From Microvirga sp052114605 (lineage in GTDB: Bacteria > Pseudomonadota > Alphaproteobacteria > Rhizobiales > Beijerinckiaceae), in NCBI RefSeq assembly GCF_052114605.1, contig NZ_JBFRFB010000006.1, positions 124,001-188,000 on the forward strand: a DNA stretch of 64,000 nt, read 5' to 3'. The translations under genes and the position numbers were made by a program. The notes below the pieces were generated by a model that saw nothing but the letters and a program-made list of their open reading frames with translations, had not been told where the DNA came from and searched no databases. Position 1 is the stretch's first letter; each line of letters starts with the position of its first letter. Below are positions 1 to 8,226 of this stretch, piece by piece.

Positions 1-1
1 C

Positions 2-424
2 GTAGCGGCCCCGATCCTGTTCGATGCCTATGGTCGTTTAGGGGCTGAGCCAAAGCCCCTGCCTGTCCCACCCTTCACGCTTCAGGCCACGACAGCCAGT
101 CTTCCACCACCGTTGCGGCACATCCGTCGCGATGTGCCGAAGACAATTCTGTCCACCGTGCAGGCGCCGCTCAAGATCTCGTTCCCGCTCGACGGATCGC
201 GTCTCGACCTCGGCCTGTCCATGACCTCGGTGGACAAGGCTCCGCTCGCGCTCAAAGCTTCCGGCGGTGCGCCTCCGCTCACATGGATGGTCGATGGAGC
301 GCCGGTTGAAGCAGGCACCCTACGGCGCGAATCCTCTTGGGTTCCAGACGGTGCAGGCTTCGTCCGCCTCTCAGTCATCGATGCCAGAGGAGCAACCGAC
401 AGCGTGGTCGTGCGCGTGGAATGA
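2..424 (+). CDS. pbpC: Penicillin-binding protein 1C, C-terminal part (partial)
   Basis: The open frame enters from the left edge and ends at TGA 422-424, giving the last 140 residues of a protein. It opens with VAAPILFDAYGRLG, typical of the end of a PBP1C transpeptidase domain, then a proline-rich linker and a roughly 85-residue beta-rich tail with ISFPLDGSRLDL and PLTWMVDG, which matches the C-terminal domain (BiPBP_C) of penicillin-binding protein 1C. In the family this bifunctional inner-membrane enzyme polymerises and crosslinks periplasmic peptidoglycan. The catalytic domains lie outside the window, so the call rests on the tail alone. An internal ATG at 113 is not the start, because the frame is open upstream. 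Confidence 0.8.
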   Translation, partial: VAAPILFDAYGRLGAEPKPLPVPPFTLQATTASLPPPLRHIRRDVPKTILSTVQAPLKISFPLDGSRLDLGLSMTSVDKAPLALKASGGAPPLTWMVDGAPVEAGTLRRESSWVPDGAGFVRLSVIDARGATDSVVVRVE

Positions 425-565
425 TCGCCGTCCCGCCAGCCCGCTTACGCCTCTGCACGAAATCTGCGTAAAAATTCTTGAAACCTGAACAGCCTTCGAG
501 AGCCGCTTCGCGCCGACAGGCCTGATCGTGAGCTTAGGGCCACGTGGAGGTCAATTGTCTGCTCC

Positions 566-1156
566 TCACCCTAGCGGCAGGGTGATCTGCACGCGTCCGC
601 TCGTGGCATCCGTCAGTGTTTGAGCGATCTGCTGGACCATTGCTTCCGGGAGAAGCGCTTTGATGATGGCGCCCGTTTCCGTAAAAGTCTCGCTTTGAAT
701 GTGAACACTCCCGATGCCGGCAAGCCGTGCCTTGACCAGGGCAAGATCGGAGAATGCTGCAGCGATGGTTACCTCCCGAACGGCGACGACCCCGACCAGA
801 GTGGCCGCGCGCAGACAAGCCGCGGCGGTTCCGCCATAGGCTCGGATCAGCCCTCCACTTCCAAGGAGCACACCGCCGAACCATCGGGTCACTACGACCG
901 CGACGTTATCGAGCTGCAAACGGTCCATCGCCTGCAGGATCGGCTTGCCCGCTGTGCCACTGGGCTCGCCGTCATCGTTGAAGCGGTAGGTCTGCCCCAC
1001 CCGCCAGGCCCAGCAATTATGATTGGCAGCGGGGTCGGAGTGGGCCGCGACAAAAGCCTTTGCAGCGGATTCACCTGAGATAGGGCCAGCCACGGCAATA
1101 AACCTGCTCTTCTTGATGACCTGCTCAAGGGTCTCGATCTGCTCCAGGGTAAACAT
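566..1156 (-). CDS. YigZ/IMPACT (UPF0029) family protein
   Basis: A 196-residue protein of the YigZ/IMPACT family. Bacterial members have an N-terminal UPF0029 domain and a C-terminal EF-G-domain-V-like domain; their biochemical role is unsettled, with links to translation and nucleic-acid binding. Diagnostic signatures are KKSRFIAVAGPI near residue 15, NHNCWAWRVG, the DDGEPSGTAGKPIL stretch and VVVTRWFGGVLLGSGGLIRAYG. I chose the ATG at 1156 (MFTLEQIETLEQ) over the longer frame to 1216, because the extra 20 residues are not family-like. It is transcribed towards pbpC and divergently from pepT. Confidence 0.88.
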   Translation of the reverse strand: MFTLEQIETLEQVIKKSRFIAVAGPISGESAAKAFVAAHSDPAANHNCWAWRVGQTYRFNDDGEPSGTAGKPILQAMDRLQLDNVAVVVTRWFGGVLLGSGGLIRAYGGTAAACLRAATLVGVVAVREVTIAAAFSDLALVKARLAGIGSVHIQSETFTETGAIIKALLPEAMVQQIAQTLTDATSGRVQITLPLG

Positions 1157-1311
1157 CGTTTCACATAGCGCTCCATCACTGCACGGGGCAAGCCGGCACG
1201 CCCGGATGCCGGGCAAGTGTCCTCACAGAGAACTTTTCGCTCCCCATTCCCGAAAGGGCTTTACGCCGCTAAAAGTCCTTGGACCCTTTTGCTTTCAACC
1301 GGATCGTACCC

Positions 1312-2547
1312 ATGGCCACCAGCGTTACCGACCGTTTCCTCCGTTATGTCGTCATCGATACCCAGTCCGACGCCGCATCCTCCACCCAGCCTTCGACCGA
1401 GAAGCAGAGAAACCTGGGGCGCCTTCTCGTCGAGGAACTCCTCGAGATCGGAGTCTCCGACGCGCATCTCGACGAGCATGGCTATGTCTATGCGACCATT
1501 CCGTCCAACTCGCCCAAGAACAATATTCCGGTCATCTGCATCTGCGCCCATATGGATACGGCGCCCGATTTCAGCGGCACCAACGTCAAGCCGCAGATCA
1601 TCAAGAACTACCAAGGTGGCGATATTCGACTTCCCGGCGATTCCAGCCAAGTCATCCGGGTCTCCGACCATCCCGTGCTGAAAGACCTGATTGGGAACGA
1701 CATCGTCACGTCGGACGGCACCACCCTGCTGGGGGCCGACGACAAGGCCGGCATCGCCGAAATCATGGCGGCCGCCGAGTTCCTGATCAACAACCCGGAT
1801 ATTCGTCACGGCACGATCCGCATTCTCTTCACGACGGACGAAGAGATCGGGCGTGGAGTAGACAAGGTTGATCTGCAGAAGCTCGGCGCTGATTTCGGCT
1901 ACACGCTGGATGGCGAGACGGCTGGCACCATCGAGGACGAGACCTTCTCAGCCGATGCGGCCGAAATCACGATCAAGGGCGTGGCGATCCATCCGGGCTT
2001 CGCCTACGGCAAGATGGAGAATGCCATCAGGATCGCTGGCGCCATCGTCGCACGCCTGCCGAAGGACATGGCGCCTGAGACGACTCAAGGGCGCGATGGC
2101 TTCATTCATCCAACCGGCATATCCGGCGTGATGGAGAAGGCGAAGCTCAGCTTCATCATTCGCGACTTCACGGAGGAAGGCCTCAAGAGCAAAGCGGCGC
2201 TACTGGAGAAGATTGTGAAGGAGGTAATGGAGAGCTATCCGGGCTCCAGCTACACCTTCACGGTCAAGGAACAGTACCGCAACATGAAGGTCGTGCTCGA
2301 CCGGCATCCCGAGATTGTCGAGAACGCCGTCGAGGCTATCAGCCGGGCCGGCATGAATCCGGTGCGCGGCAGCATTCGCGGCGGCACGGATGGTTCGCGC
2401 CTCTCGTTCATGGGGTTGCCTTGCCCGAACATCTTCGCGGGCGGCCACGCCTTCCATTCGCCACTGGAATTCGTCAGCAGTCAGGATATGGAAAAGGCCG
2501 TAAAGACCATCGTCGAACTCGCAAAAGTTTGGGAAGAACGCGCGTAA
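1312..2547 (+). CDS. pepT: Peptidase T (tripeptide aminopeptidase)
   Basis: A 411-residue M20-family metallopeptidase that removes N-terminal residues from tripeptides in the cytoplasm. The zinc-binding motif ICAHMDTAPD (H80, D82), the bridging Asp in LLGADDKAGIAE and the catalytic Glu pair in TTDEEIGRG are all present, followed by the dimerisation domain and the C-terminal RGGTDGSRLSFMGLP and GGHAFHSPLEF signatures of PepT. Length is normal for the family. The ATG at 1312 (MATSVTDRF) is preferred to the in-frame ATG at 1279, whose extra 11 residues are not typical. It stands alone and is followed by a strong hairpin terminator. Confidence 0.93.
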   Translation: MATSVTDRFLRYVVIDTQSDAASSTQPSTEKQRNLGRLLVEELLEIGVSDAHLDEHGYVYATIPSNSPKNNIPVICICAHMDTAPDFSGTNVKPQIIKNYQGGDIRLPGDSSQVIRVSDHPVLKDLIGNDIVTSDGTTLLGADDKAGIAEIMAAAEFLINNPDIRHGTIRILFTTDEEIGRGVDKVDLQKLGADFGYTLDGETAGTIEDETFSADAAEITIKGVAIHPGFAYGKMENAIRIAGAIVARLPKDMAPETTQGRDGFIHPTGISGVMEKAKLSFIIRDFTEEGLKSKAALLEKIVKEVMESYPGSSYTFTVKEQYRNMKVVLDRHPEIVENAVEAISRAGMNPVRGSIRGGTDGSRLSFMGLPCPNIFAGGHAFHSPLEFVSSQDMEKAVKTIVELAKVWEERA

Positions 2548-2573
2548 GCCTTACGGTTTCACGCATCTCGGCG

Positions 2574-2614
2574 GAGCGCCATGACCCGGCAATGCGGGCA
2601 TGGCGCTCTTTTCC
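2574..2614 (+). terminator. Rho-independent terminator after pepT
   Basis: GAGCGCCATG (2574-2583) pairs perfectly with CATGGCGCTC (2599-2608). The stem is lengthened inside by CCCG/CGGG around a 6-nt loop, and TTTTCC follows. It lies 26 nt after the pepT stop codon and just before the convergent hydrolase gene ends, so it may serve both strands. Confidence 0.8.
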
Positions 2615-2627
2615 TGATCGCTCTGGA

Positions 2628-3452
2628 TCATCCTCTTATGAATGCAAGGATATCCGTATTGGCGATGTCTGGATGTGTCGTGCAAAGGCCGTGCGGCAGG
2701 CCTTGATAGACTTTGAGCGTTCCCTGTTTCAGAAGTTTGGCGGACAAAGGCGCCGAGTCGGCAAAGGGCACGATCTGATCGTCGTCGCCATGCATGACCA
2801 AGACCGGGATGTCGATCTTCTTCAGATCTTCGGTGAAATCCGTTTCCGAGAAGGCCTTGATGCAATCGTATTGCGCCTTGGTGCCGCCCATCATGCCCTG
2901 GCGCCACCAATTGTCGATGATGCCTTGGGAGACCTTCGCGCCCGGACGATTGAAGCCATAGAAAGGCCCTGCAGGAATATCGACGTAAAACTGCGCCCGG
3001 TTCGCGATCAGCGTCTCGCGGAAACCATCGAAAACCTCGATCGGCAGGCCACTCGGATTTTTCTCTGATTTGACCATGACAGGAGGCACGGCACCGATCA
3101 GCACGGCCTTCGCAGCGCGGCCCGTGCCATGCCGGCCCAGATAGCGGGCCACTTCTCCGCCGCCCGTGGAATGACCGATATGGATCGCTTCTCGTAGATT
3201 GAGCGCTTCTGCAAGCTGCGCCACGTCGTCGGCGTAAGTATCCATCTCGTTGCCGGTGTCGGTCTGCGTCGAGCGTCCGTGTCCACGGCGGTCATGAGCG
3301 ATGACACGATAGCCCTGATGGAGGAAGAACAGCATCTGATTGTCCCAATCATCCGCGCTCAGTGGCCATCCGTGATGGAAAACGATGGGCTGCCCAGTTC
3401 CCCAGTCCTTGTAAAAAATGTCCGTGCCATCCTTTGTGGTGATGGTACCCAT
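2628..3452 (-). CDS. Alpha/beta hydrolase, cofactor-free haloperoxidase-like
   Basis: A 274-residue alpha/beta hydrolase closely resembling the non-heme 'chloroperoxidase' esterases. It has the oxyanion-hole HHGWPLSADDWD (about 26-37), the nucleophile elbow GHSTGGGE with S95, the acid in MHGDDDQIVP (D225) and the catalytic His in GLPHGLC (H254). These enzymes are esterases whose perhydrolysis of acetate gives a side haloperoxidase activity; the natural substrate here is unknown. No signal peptide is visible. The start is supported by a near-perfect Shine-Dalgarno (AAGGAGG) 10 nt before the ATG at 3452. The gene is monocistronic, with a 432-nt upstream region that contains a dyad. Confidence 0.9.
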   Translation of the reverse strand: MGTITTKDGTDIFYKDWGTGQPIVFHHGWPLSADDWDNQMLFFLHQGYRVIAHDRRGHGRSTQTDTGNEMDTYADDVAQLAEALNLREAIHIGHSTGGGEVARYLGRHGTGRAAKAVLIGAVPPVMVKSEKNPSGLPIEVFDGFRETLIANRAQFYVDIPAGPFYGFNRPGAKVSQGIIDNWWRQGMMGGTKAQYDCIKAFSETDFTEDLKKIDIPVLVMHGDDDQIVPFADSAPLSAKLLKQGTLKVYQGLPHGLCTTHPDIANTDILAFIRG

Positions 3453-3884
3453 TGTCCTACCTCCTTCATTTAATTGCGTAGTCGGATGTTACGGAGCACA
3501 AAGTCGGAAGCCGGACTCTGATGCCCCGAAGCGGATATCAACGCGCCATCGCTCTTCCCTCCAAATCCGTTGCGTATTCAGGCTACGCAATATTGGAACA
3601 AGAGCGGTGATGTGGGACTGAGATGCGGTATTGAAGGATACTAACGGCCTCAACGCTCTCGCTAGCCCGACTCATTTCAGCACATGGGGAAACTAATATG
3701 CGACCGTTTCAAATGAGCGGCCTTCGATAAAGTGAAATAAAGGTGAAGTGCGGCCTTTCCCTGCCCCACCTTCATTCGCTTTCACGCCATTCTCTTCGTC
3801 ATCTCAGCACAAATCCGAACTTTTCATGGAAGGAGAATAAGCTTTACTCCGCATGGAAAGCTGCTGACTGGATGTGAAAGAATC
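3453..3884. other. Non-coding gap between hydrolase and uronate operon
   Basis: This stretch of 432 nt has no credible gene. Near its left end it carries the promoter region of the hydrolase, with a TTGCGTA dyad described separately. Near its right end (about 3819-3863) is an imperfect hairpin, CTTTTCATGGAAGGAG against CTCCGCATGGAAAG, which could terminate the leftward uronate operon. The middle is somewhat more AT-rich than the coding DNA and shows nothing else I can name. Confidence 0.5.
3570..3590. promoter_or_regulatory. Operator-like dyad upstream of the hydrolase gene
   Basis: TTGCGTA (3570-3576) and TACGCAA (3584-3590) form a perfect 7-bp inverted repeat around a 7-nt spacer, 118 nt before the hydrolase start. 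The same half-site TTGCGTA recurs at 3474-3480, just upstream of the ribosome-binding site. The geometry suits a dimeric regulator such as a LysR- or TetR-type protein, but no regulator gene is adjacent. Confidence 0.4.
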
Positions 3885-5354
3885 TTAGATTTCGGCAACT
3901 GTCCGCTTCGCACCCTGGGCGTAGAGCTTTTTGAGCGCAGAGGTTACAGACCCGGTGAAGCGAGGATCGCGAGGGAGGTCATCCCCAAATATTTCCCGAA
4001 GAGTGAACAACTCGCCGGATAAACGCTCGGCATCAGGCCCCGCTCGGCTTGCCCTCTCCTGCAAGCGGGCTACCATCGGATCACGCACGTCAATCGGCGC
4101 GCCATTTTCATCGATGCCTGTCACATAACGCATCCATGCGGCAACGCCGAGCGCCAAGCGGTTGATCGGCGCATTGTCGCGCAGACGATCCCGAACCGTT
4201 CCGAGGAGGCGCTGCGGCAACTTCTGCGAGCCATCCATGGCGATCTGCCAGGTACGATGCTTCAGAGCTGGGTTCTTGAAACGCTCGACAAGCGCACGCC
4301 TGTAAGGGACTAGATCGGTGCCCGCAGGCATGTGCAATGTGGGCGCAACCTCCTCGTTCATGAGGCTTTCGATCAGCCGCACGAAAGCTGGGTCAGCCAT
4401 GGTCTCGGCAACCGTTTCGTATCCACAGAGGTAACCCAGATAGGCCAGTGTCGAGTGACTGCCGTTGAGCAGCCGCAGTTTCATATGCTCATAGGGCTCG
4501 ACATCGGCGACGAACTCAGCACCTCCCTCTTCCCAAGCCGGACGCCCCTGCGGGAAGCGATCCTCGATCACCCATTGAGTAAAGGGTTCCGTCACGACGG
4601 GCCACGCATCGGCTACACCGAGCGCCTCGGCGATGCGTGCGCGATCATCATCGCTGGTTGCCGGCACGATCCTGTCCACCATGGTGGAAGGGCATGACAC
4701 CTCTTCGACAACGAACCGACCGAGTGCCGGAGAAACCAGTTCCGCAAATCGGGTCAGAACGCGTTTGACCGTGCGGCCATTGGAGGGAAGGTTGTCACAG
4801 GTGAGAACGGTAAAAGGTGGGAGGCGCGCCTCACGGCGGCGGCGCAGCGCTTCAATGACAAAGCCTGGAGCCGAACGAGGCGTGCGCAGGTTCGCCAGAT
4901 CATGAATGATATCGGGGTGAGCTTCGTTCAATGCGCCTGTCGCCGGATCATGGCAATAGCCTTTCTCGGTCACCGTGAGGCTCACGATCCTGGTTGCCGG
5001 GTCGCTCATGACGGCGAGAAGATCCTCAATGGCGCGTGGTGCGACGATGACACGGCTGATGGAACCGATCACACGCAGGGCCTCGCCCGCTTCTGAGCGG
5101 ACGGACAGAGTATAAAGCCCATCCTGTGGCTCGAGAGCATCGTAAGTGTCGGCGCTGCGCAAGCTCGCGGCCACGATGCCCCATGCGGGATCAAGCGCCA
5201 TCACTTCATCGGTATAGGCGGCCTGATGCGCGCGGTGGAAGGCGCCGACGCCCAGATGCACGATGCCCGTTTTCATAGAGAGCCGGTCATATGAGGGGCG
5301 CGCTATCGCCTCCGACAAACGGTCAAGCGCGTCTTCGTTCAGGCGATCAACCAT
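3885..5354 (-). CDS. uxuB: Mannitol dehydrogenase-family reductase (fructuronate reductase-like)
   Basis: A 489-residue polyol-specific long-chain dehydrogenase. The nucleotide-binding start GIVHLGVGAFHRAHQA lies near residue 30, and the catalytic-domain signature HMKLRLLNGSHSTLAYLG is intact. The family covers fructuronate reductase (UxuB), tagaturonate reductase (UxaB) and mannitol dehydrogenase; the neighbours uxaC, uxuA and uxaA point to reduction of fructuronate to mannonate, possibly also tagaturonate to altronate, with NADH. It is the last gene of the leftward uxaC-ABC operon, 7 nt after a permease. I chose the ATG at 5354 (MVDRLNEDAL); the frame continues upstream to 5534, but that part is antisense-like and overlaps the permease. 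Confidence 0.85.
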   Translation of the reverse strand: MVDRLNEDALDRLSEAIARPSYDRLSMKTGIVHLGVGAFHRAHQAAYTDEVMALDPAWGIVAASLRSADTYDALEPQDGLYTLSVRSEAGEALRVIGSISRVIVAPRAIEDLLAVMSDPATRIVSLTVTEKGYCHDPATGALNEAHPDIIHDLANLRTPRSAPGFVIEALRRRREARLPPFTVLTCDNLPSNGRTVKRVLTRFAELVSPALGRFVVEEVSCPSTMVDRIVPATSDDDRARIAEALGVADAWPVVTEPFTQWVIEDRFPQGRPAWEEGGAEFVADVEPYEHMKLRLLNGSHSTLAYLGYLCGYETVAETMADPAFVRLIESLMNEEVAPTLHMPAGTDLVPYRRALVERFKNPALKHRTWQIAMDGSQKLPQRLLGTVRDRLRDNAPINRLALGVAAWMRYVTGIDENGAPIDVRDPMVARLQERASRAGPDAERLSGELFTLREIFGDDLPRDPRFTGSVTSALKKLYAQGAKRTVAEI

Positions 5355-5361
5355 CGTTGCC

Positions 5362-6204
5362 TCAATGTGCGGGCTGTTGCTTTGCGCGGGTGACGATCTG
5401 CGTCGGATTGACGAAGCGCAGCGCAATGATAAGCCAGACAAGGGTCGTGACCATATAAACCACTGCCATGGCATCGATGGACTGCACCGCCCGTACACCA
5501 GCGGCGAACACAGCGTAGTAGAGCGCCACCACAAGCGTCTGGCTAGTCGGGCCCGCGACCAGGAAGGTCAGCTCGAACATGGCGATGGTGCGCACGAGCA
5601 CCAGCAGCAAGGCCGCCAGGATACCTGGCAGGAGCAGCGGCAACAAAACATGAATGAACAGCTTGAAGGTGTTAGCGCCGAACACCCGAGCCGCCGCCTC
5701 GATCTTCGGATCAATTTGCTCGATGAACGGAATCATGACGAGGATCACGAAGGGAACCGTCGGGACGAGATTGGCAGCCACGACACCCCAGAACGTGCCG
5801 GCAAGACCGGTCCGATAGAGGACCGTGGCAAGCGGGATGCCGAAGGTGATCGGCGGAATGAGGAGAGGCAGAAGGAACAGAAGAACGAGAAGGCGCTTTC
5901 CTGGGAAATCGCGGCGGGCAAGTGCGTAGGCAGCAGTGACGCCGAGAGCGCCGGAGATGAGCACGACCGCGCCCACGACCTGGAATGTGACCATCAGCAC
6001 ATCCCATAATTGAAACTCGCTCCAGGCGGAGGAGTACCAGCGCGTGGTCCACCCAACCGGCAGCCATGTGCCGAGCCAGCGAGTAGCGAAGGAACTCGTG
6101 ACCACTGTCGCGATCATCGCCAGAAGATTGAGAACGAAGAAGCCTACCAGGAACCAGATGGCCGCAGCCCATAGCTTCGAGCCGAGTGTGGTATCGCGTA
6201 TCAT
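5362..6204 (-). CDS. ABC transporter permease (PotC/AfuB type)
   Basis: A 280-residue integral membrane protein with about six hydrophobic helices and the EAA-loop region of binding-protein-dependent permeases (around EAAARVFGANTFKLF), where the ATPase docks. It resembles the second permease of the spermidine/putrescine and iron/sugar-phosphate importers. It starts at the ATG at 6204 (MIRDTTLGSK), 4 nt after the preceding permease; a longer start at 6252 would overlap that gene by 44 nt. Sitting between uxaC and the reductase gene, it most likely helps import a hexuronate or a uronate oligomer, which is an inference from context. Confidence 0.85.
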   Translation of the reverse strand: MIRDTTLGSKLWAAAIWFLVGFFVLNLLAMIATVVTSSFATRWLGTWLPVGWTTRWYSSAWSEFQLWDVLMVTFQVVGAVVLISGALGVTAAYALARRDFPGKRLLVLLFLLPLLIPPITFGIPLATVLYRTGLAGTFWGVVAANLVPTVPFVILVMIPFIEQIDPKIEAAARVFGANTFKLFIHVLLPLLLPGILAALLLVLVRTIAMFELTFLVAGPTSQTLVVALYYAVFAAGVRAVQSIDAMAVVYMVTTLVWLIIALRFVNPTQIVTRAKQQPAH

Positions 6205-6208
6205 CAGC

Positions 6209-7117
6209 TCACCCTTTCGCGCCGGAAGCAGGACCACGGTAGAACAAGCCACGAGCCGCCAACACAGCCATCACGATGGCGAGTTGGACGAAACCCATGA
6301 TCATCGCGACTGCGGAAGCCATGGAATAATCATATTCCTCGAAAGCCGCCTGATAGGCCGCGATCGAGATTACACGCGTCAGATTCGCCGGCTCGCCGAG
6401 AAGCACTGCCGATGGGAACACCGAAAACGCCTGCACGAAAGACAAGCAGAAGGTAATGGCGAAGCCTGGCATCAGGAGCGGCAGATAGATGTGGCGGAAT
6501 CGCTGCCACGCATTCGCACCAAGCGTTGCACCCGCCTGCTCCAGGGCGGGATCGATACCGGTCACGTAAGAAAGCGTCAGCAGGAAGGTGAAAGGGAAGC
6601 CTGTTATCACGAGTGAGGCGAAGACACCCCAGTAATTATGGACAAGCTTAAGCGGCTGGGAGATCAGGCCAAATGCCATCAGCGTACGGTTGAACCACCC
6701 TTGCGGTCCGAGATAGTTCAGCAAGCCCTCTGCGACGAGCACCGTACCGAGGGTGATTGGAAGAACGAGGATCGTGGTCAGCAGACGCTGATGGCGCAAC
6801 AGGCGCACGCGGAATGCAATTGGAACCGCAAGGATCAGGTTGACCAGTGTGGTCGGGATCGCGAGCCATAGGGTCTTGCCGATGGTGTCGTAAAGATACG
6901 AGTCTGAAAAGAACCGCTGGTAATTGGCAAGCCACTCGCCGTTCTTCGGCTCGAAGGAGAGAAGAAAGCCGAAGGCGAAGGGATAGACGAAGAGCAGTAG
7001 ACTGAAGATTGCCGCTGGAATGACGAGAAGCGTCACGGCGTCGAAGCCACGGGCGGCCAAGCGCTGGCGCAGGCTCGGGCCATGGTCGATGGGAGTTGCT
7101 GTGGCAACGGTGTCCAT
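6209..7117 (-). CDS. ABC transporter permease (PotB type)
   Basis: A 302-residue permease with six predicted membrane helices. Helix 1 lies around VTLLVIPAAIFSLLLFVYPF (about 31-50), and the EAA-like loop is around EQAGATLGANAWQRFRHIYLP. It pairs with the following permease to form the membrane channel of the importer. Its start codon overlaps the stop of the ATPase gene by one base (TGATG), indicating translational coupling. Sequence type is PotB/ThiP-like rather than the CUT1 sugar class, so the substrate cannot be read from the family alone. Confidence 0.86.
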   Translation of the reverse strand: MDTVATATPIDHGPSLRQRLAARGFDAVTLLVIPAAIFSLLLFVYPFAFGFLLSFEPKNGEWLANYQRFFSDSYLYDTIGKTLWLAIPTTLVNLILAVPIAFRVRLLRHQRLLTTILVLPITLGTVLVAEGLLNYLGPQGWFNRTLMAFGLISQPLKLVHNYWGVFASLVITGFPFTFLLTLSYVTGIDPALEQAGATLGANAWQRFRHIYLPLLMPGFAITFCLSFVQAFSVFPSAVLLGEPANLTRVISIAAYQAAFEEYDYSMASAVAMIMGFVQLAIVMAVLAARGLFYRGPASGAKG

Positions 7118-8202
7118 CAGTTCCTCCCCTGGATTGGCTCCGCGAAGACGAGAATGCGTTGATTGTCAGCACGGAGGTGCACGGAGGATCCGGGCTCCAC
7201 CGCCTGATGAGCACGGAACACGACATCCAGCCCGCCCGTACTATGCGCCGTACCGACAAACTCACGCCCGCGATACTCGATAGTGTCGACGGTCACCCTC
7301 AATGCATCCGGGCTGGGCTCTCCGAGCTCGAGATCGTCCGAACGGATCGCTGCATAAGCGCTTGAACCGACAGACAATGTTTCGCGGGCGGTTCCGCTGA
7401 ACCGTGTCCCTTCGACGTCGACCACGACACGGCCGCCCTCGGCCGCGACCACCTTTCCGCGCAGCTTGTTGCGGAACCCCATGAAGTCCGCCACGTCGAG
7501 ATGGGAAGGCGCTTCATAAAGCTCCTTCGGCGATCCGACCTGACGGACGACGCCGTCGCGCAAGACGACAATGCGGTCGGCCAGCGACAAGGCCTCGTCC
7601 TGATCGTGCGTCACATAAATCGTGGTAGCCCCAAGCTCGTTGTGAATGCGCCGGATCTCGGCGCGCATTTCGAGACGCAGTTTGGCGTCGAGATTGGACA
7701 GAGGCTCATCCATCAGGACAAGCGGCGGTTCGATCACGATGGCCCGCGCGATCGCGACACGCTGCTGCTGGCCGCCCGAGAGCTGGCCCGGCAGTTTGTT
7801 TTCCTGTCCTTTGAGGCGCACGAGGTTGAGCGCCTCATCGACCTTGCGGTCGATCTCCGCTTTCGGCCGTCCGCGCATCTTAAGCCCGAAGCCTATATTC
7901 TGGCGTACGTTGAGATGCGGGAAAAGCGCATAGTTCTGGAACACCATGCCGAATCCGCGCTCCTCGGGGCGCAGGGTATCGACACGGTTCTTGTCGAGCC
8001 AGATCGCGCCACCCGTTACAGGAAGAAGACCCGCGATGCAGTTCAACGTCGTTGACTTCCCGCATCCCGATGGGCCGAGCAGCGCGATGAACTCGCGCCG
8101 CCGGATCGTGAGAGAGATGTCACGCAAAGCGTTGAGCGCCCCGAAGTCACGGCTGACCCGGTCGAGCCGCACTTCGTCGAATTGGGAAAGGGCAATGGTC
8201 AT
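7117..8202 (-). CDS. ABC transporter ATPase (PotA/FbpC type)
   Basis: A 361-residue nucleotide-binding subunit that powers the adjacent permeases at the inner face of the membrane. Walker A is GPSGCGKST (43-51), the Q-loop sits in FQNYALFPHL, the signature is LSGGQQQRVAIARA and Walker B is VLMDEPLSNLD, followed by the switch His in VTHDQDEAL. The C-terminal 120 residues form a TOBE-type regulatory domain (SAYAAIRSDDLELGE). It lies 24 nt after the binding-protein gene and ends in a one-base overlap with the next permease. Confidence 0.92.
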   Translation of the reverse strand: MTIALSQFDEVRLDRVSRDFGALNALRDISLTIRRREFIALLGPSGCGKSTTLNCIAGLLPVTGGAIWLDKNRVDTLRPEERGFGMVFQNYALFPHLNVRQNIGFGLKMRGRPKAEIDRKVDEALNLVRLKGQENKLPGQLSGGQQQRVAIARAIVIEPPLVLMDEPLSNLDAKLRLEMRAEIRRIHNELGATTIYVTHDQDEALSLADRIVVLRDGVVRQVGSPKELYEAPSHLDVADFMGFRNKLRGKVVAAEGGRVVVDVEGTRFSGTARETLSVGSSAYAAIRSDDLELGEPSPDALRVTVDTIEYRGREFVGTAHSTGGLDVVFRAHQAVEPGSSVHLRADNQRILVFAEPIQGRN

Positions 8203-8226
8203 CGCGGATCCTTCGCTTGTCTTATC

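Noticed and set aside
5355..5534. Extended start of the uxuB-like reductase at 5534
   Set aside because: The additional 60 residues overlap the permease gene antisense in frame and do not resemble the family; the ATG at 5354 gives a standard N-terminus.
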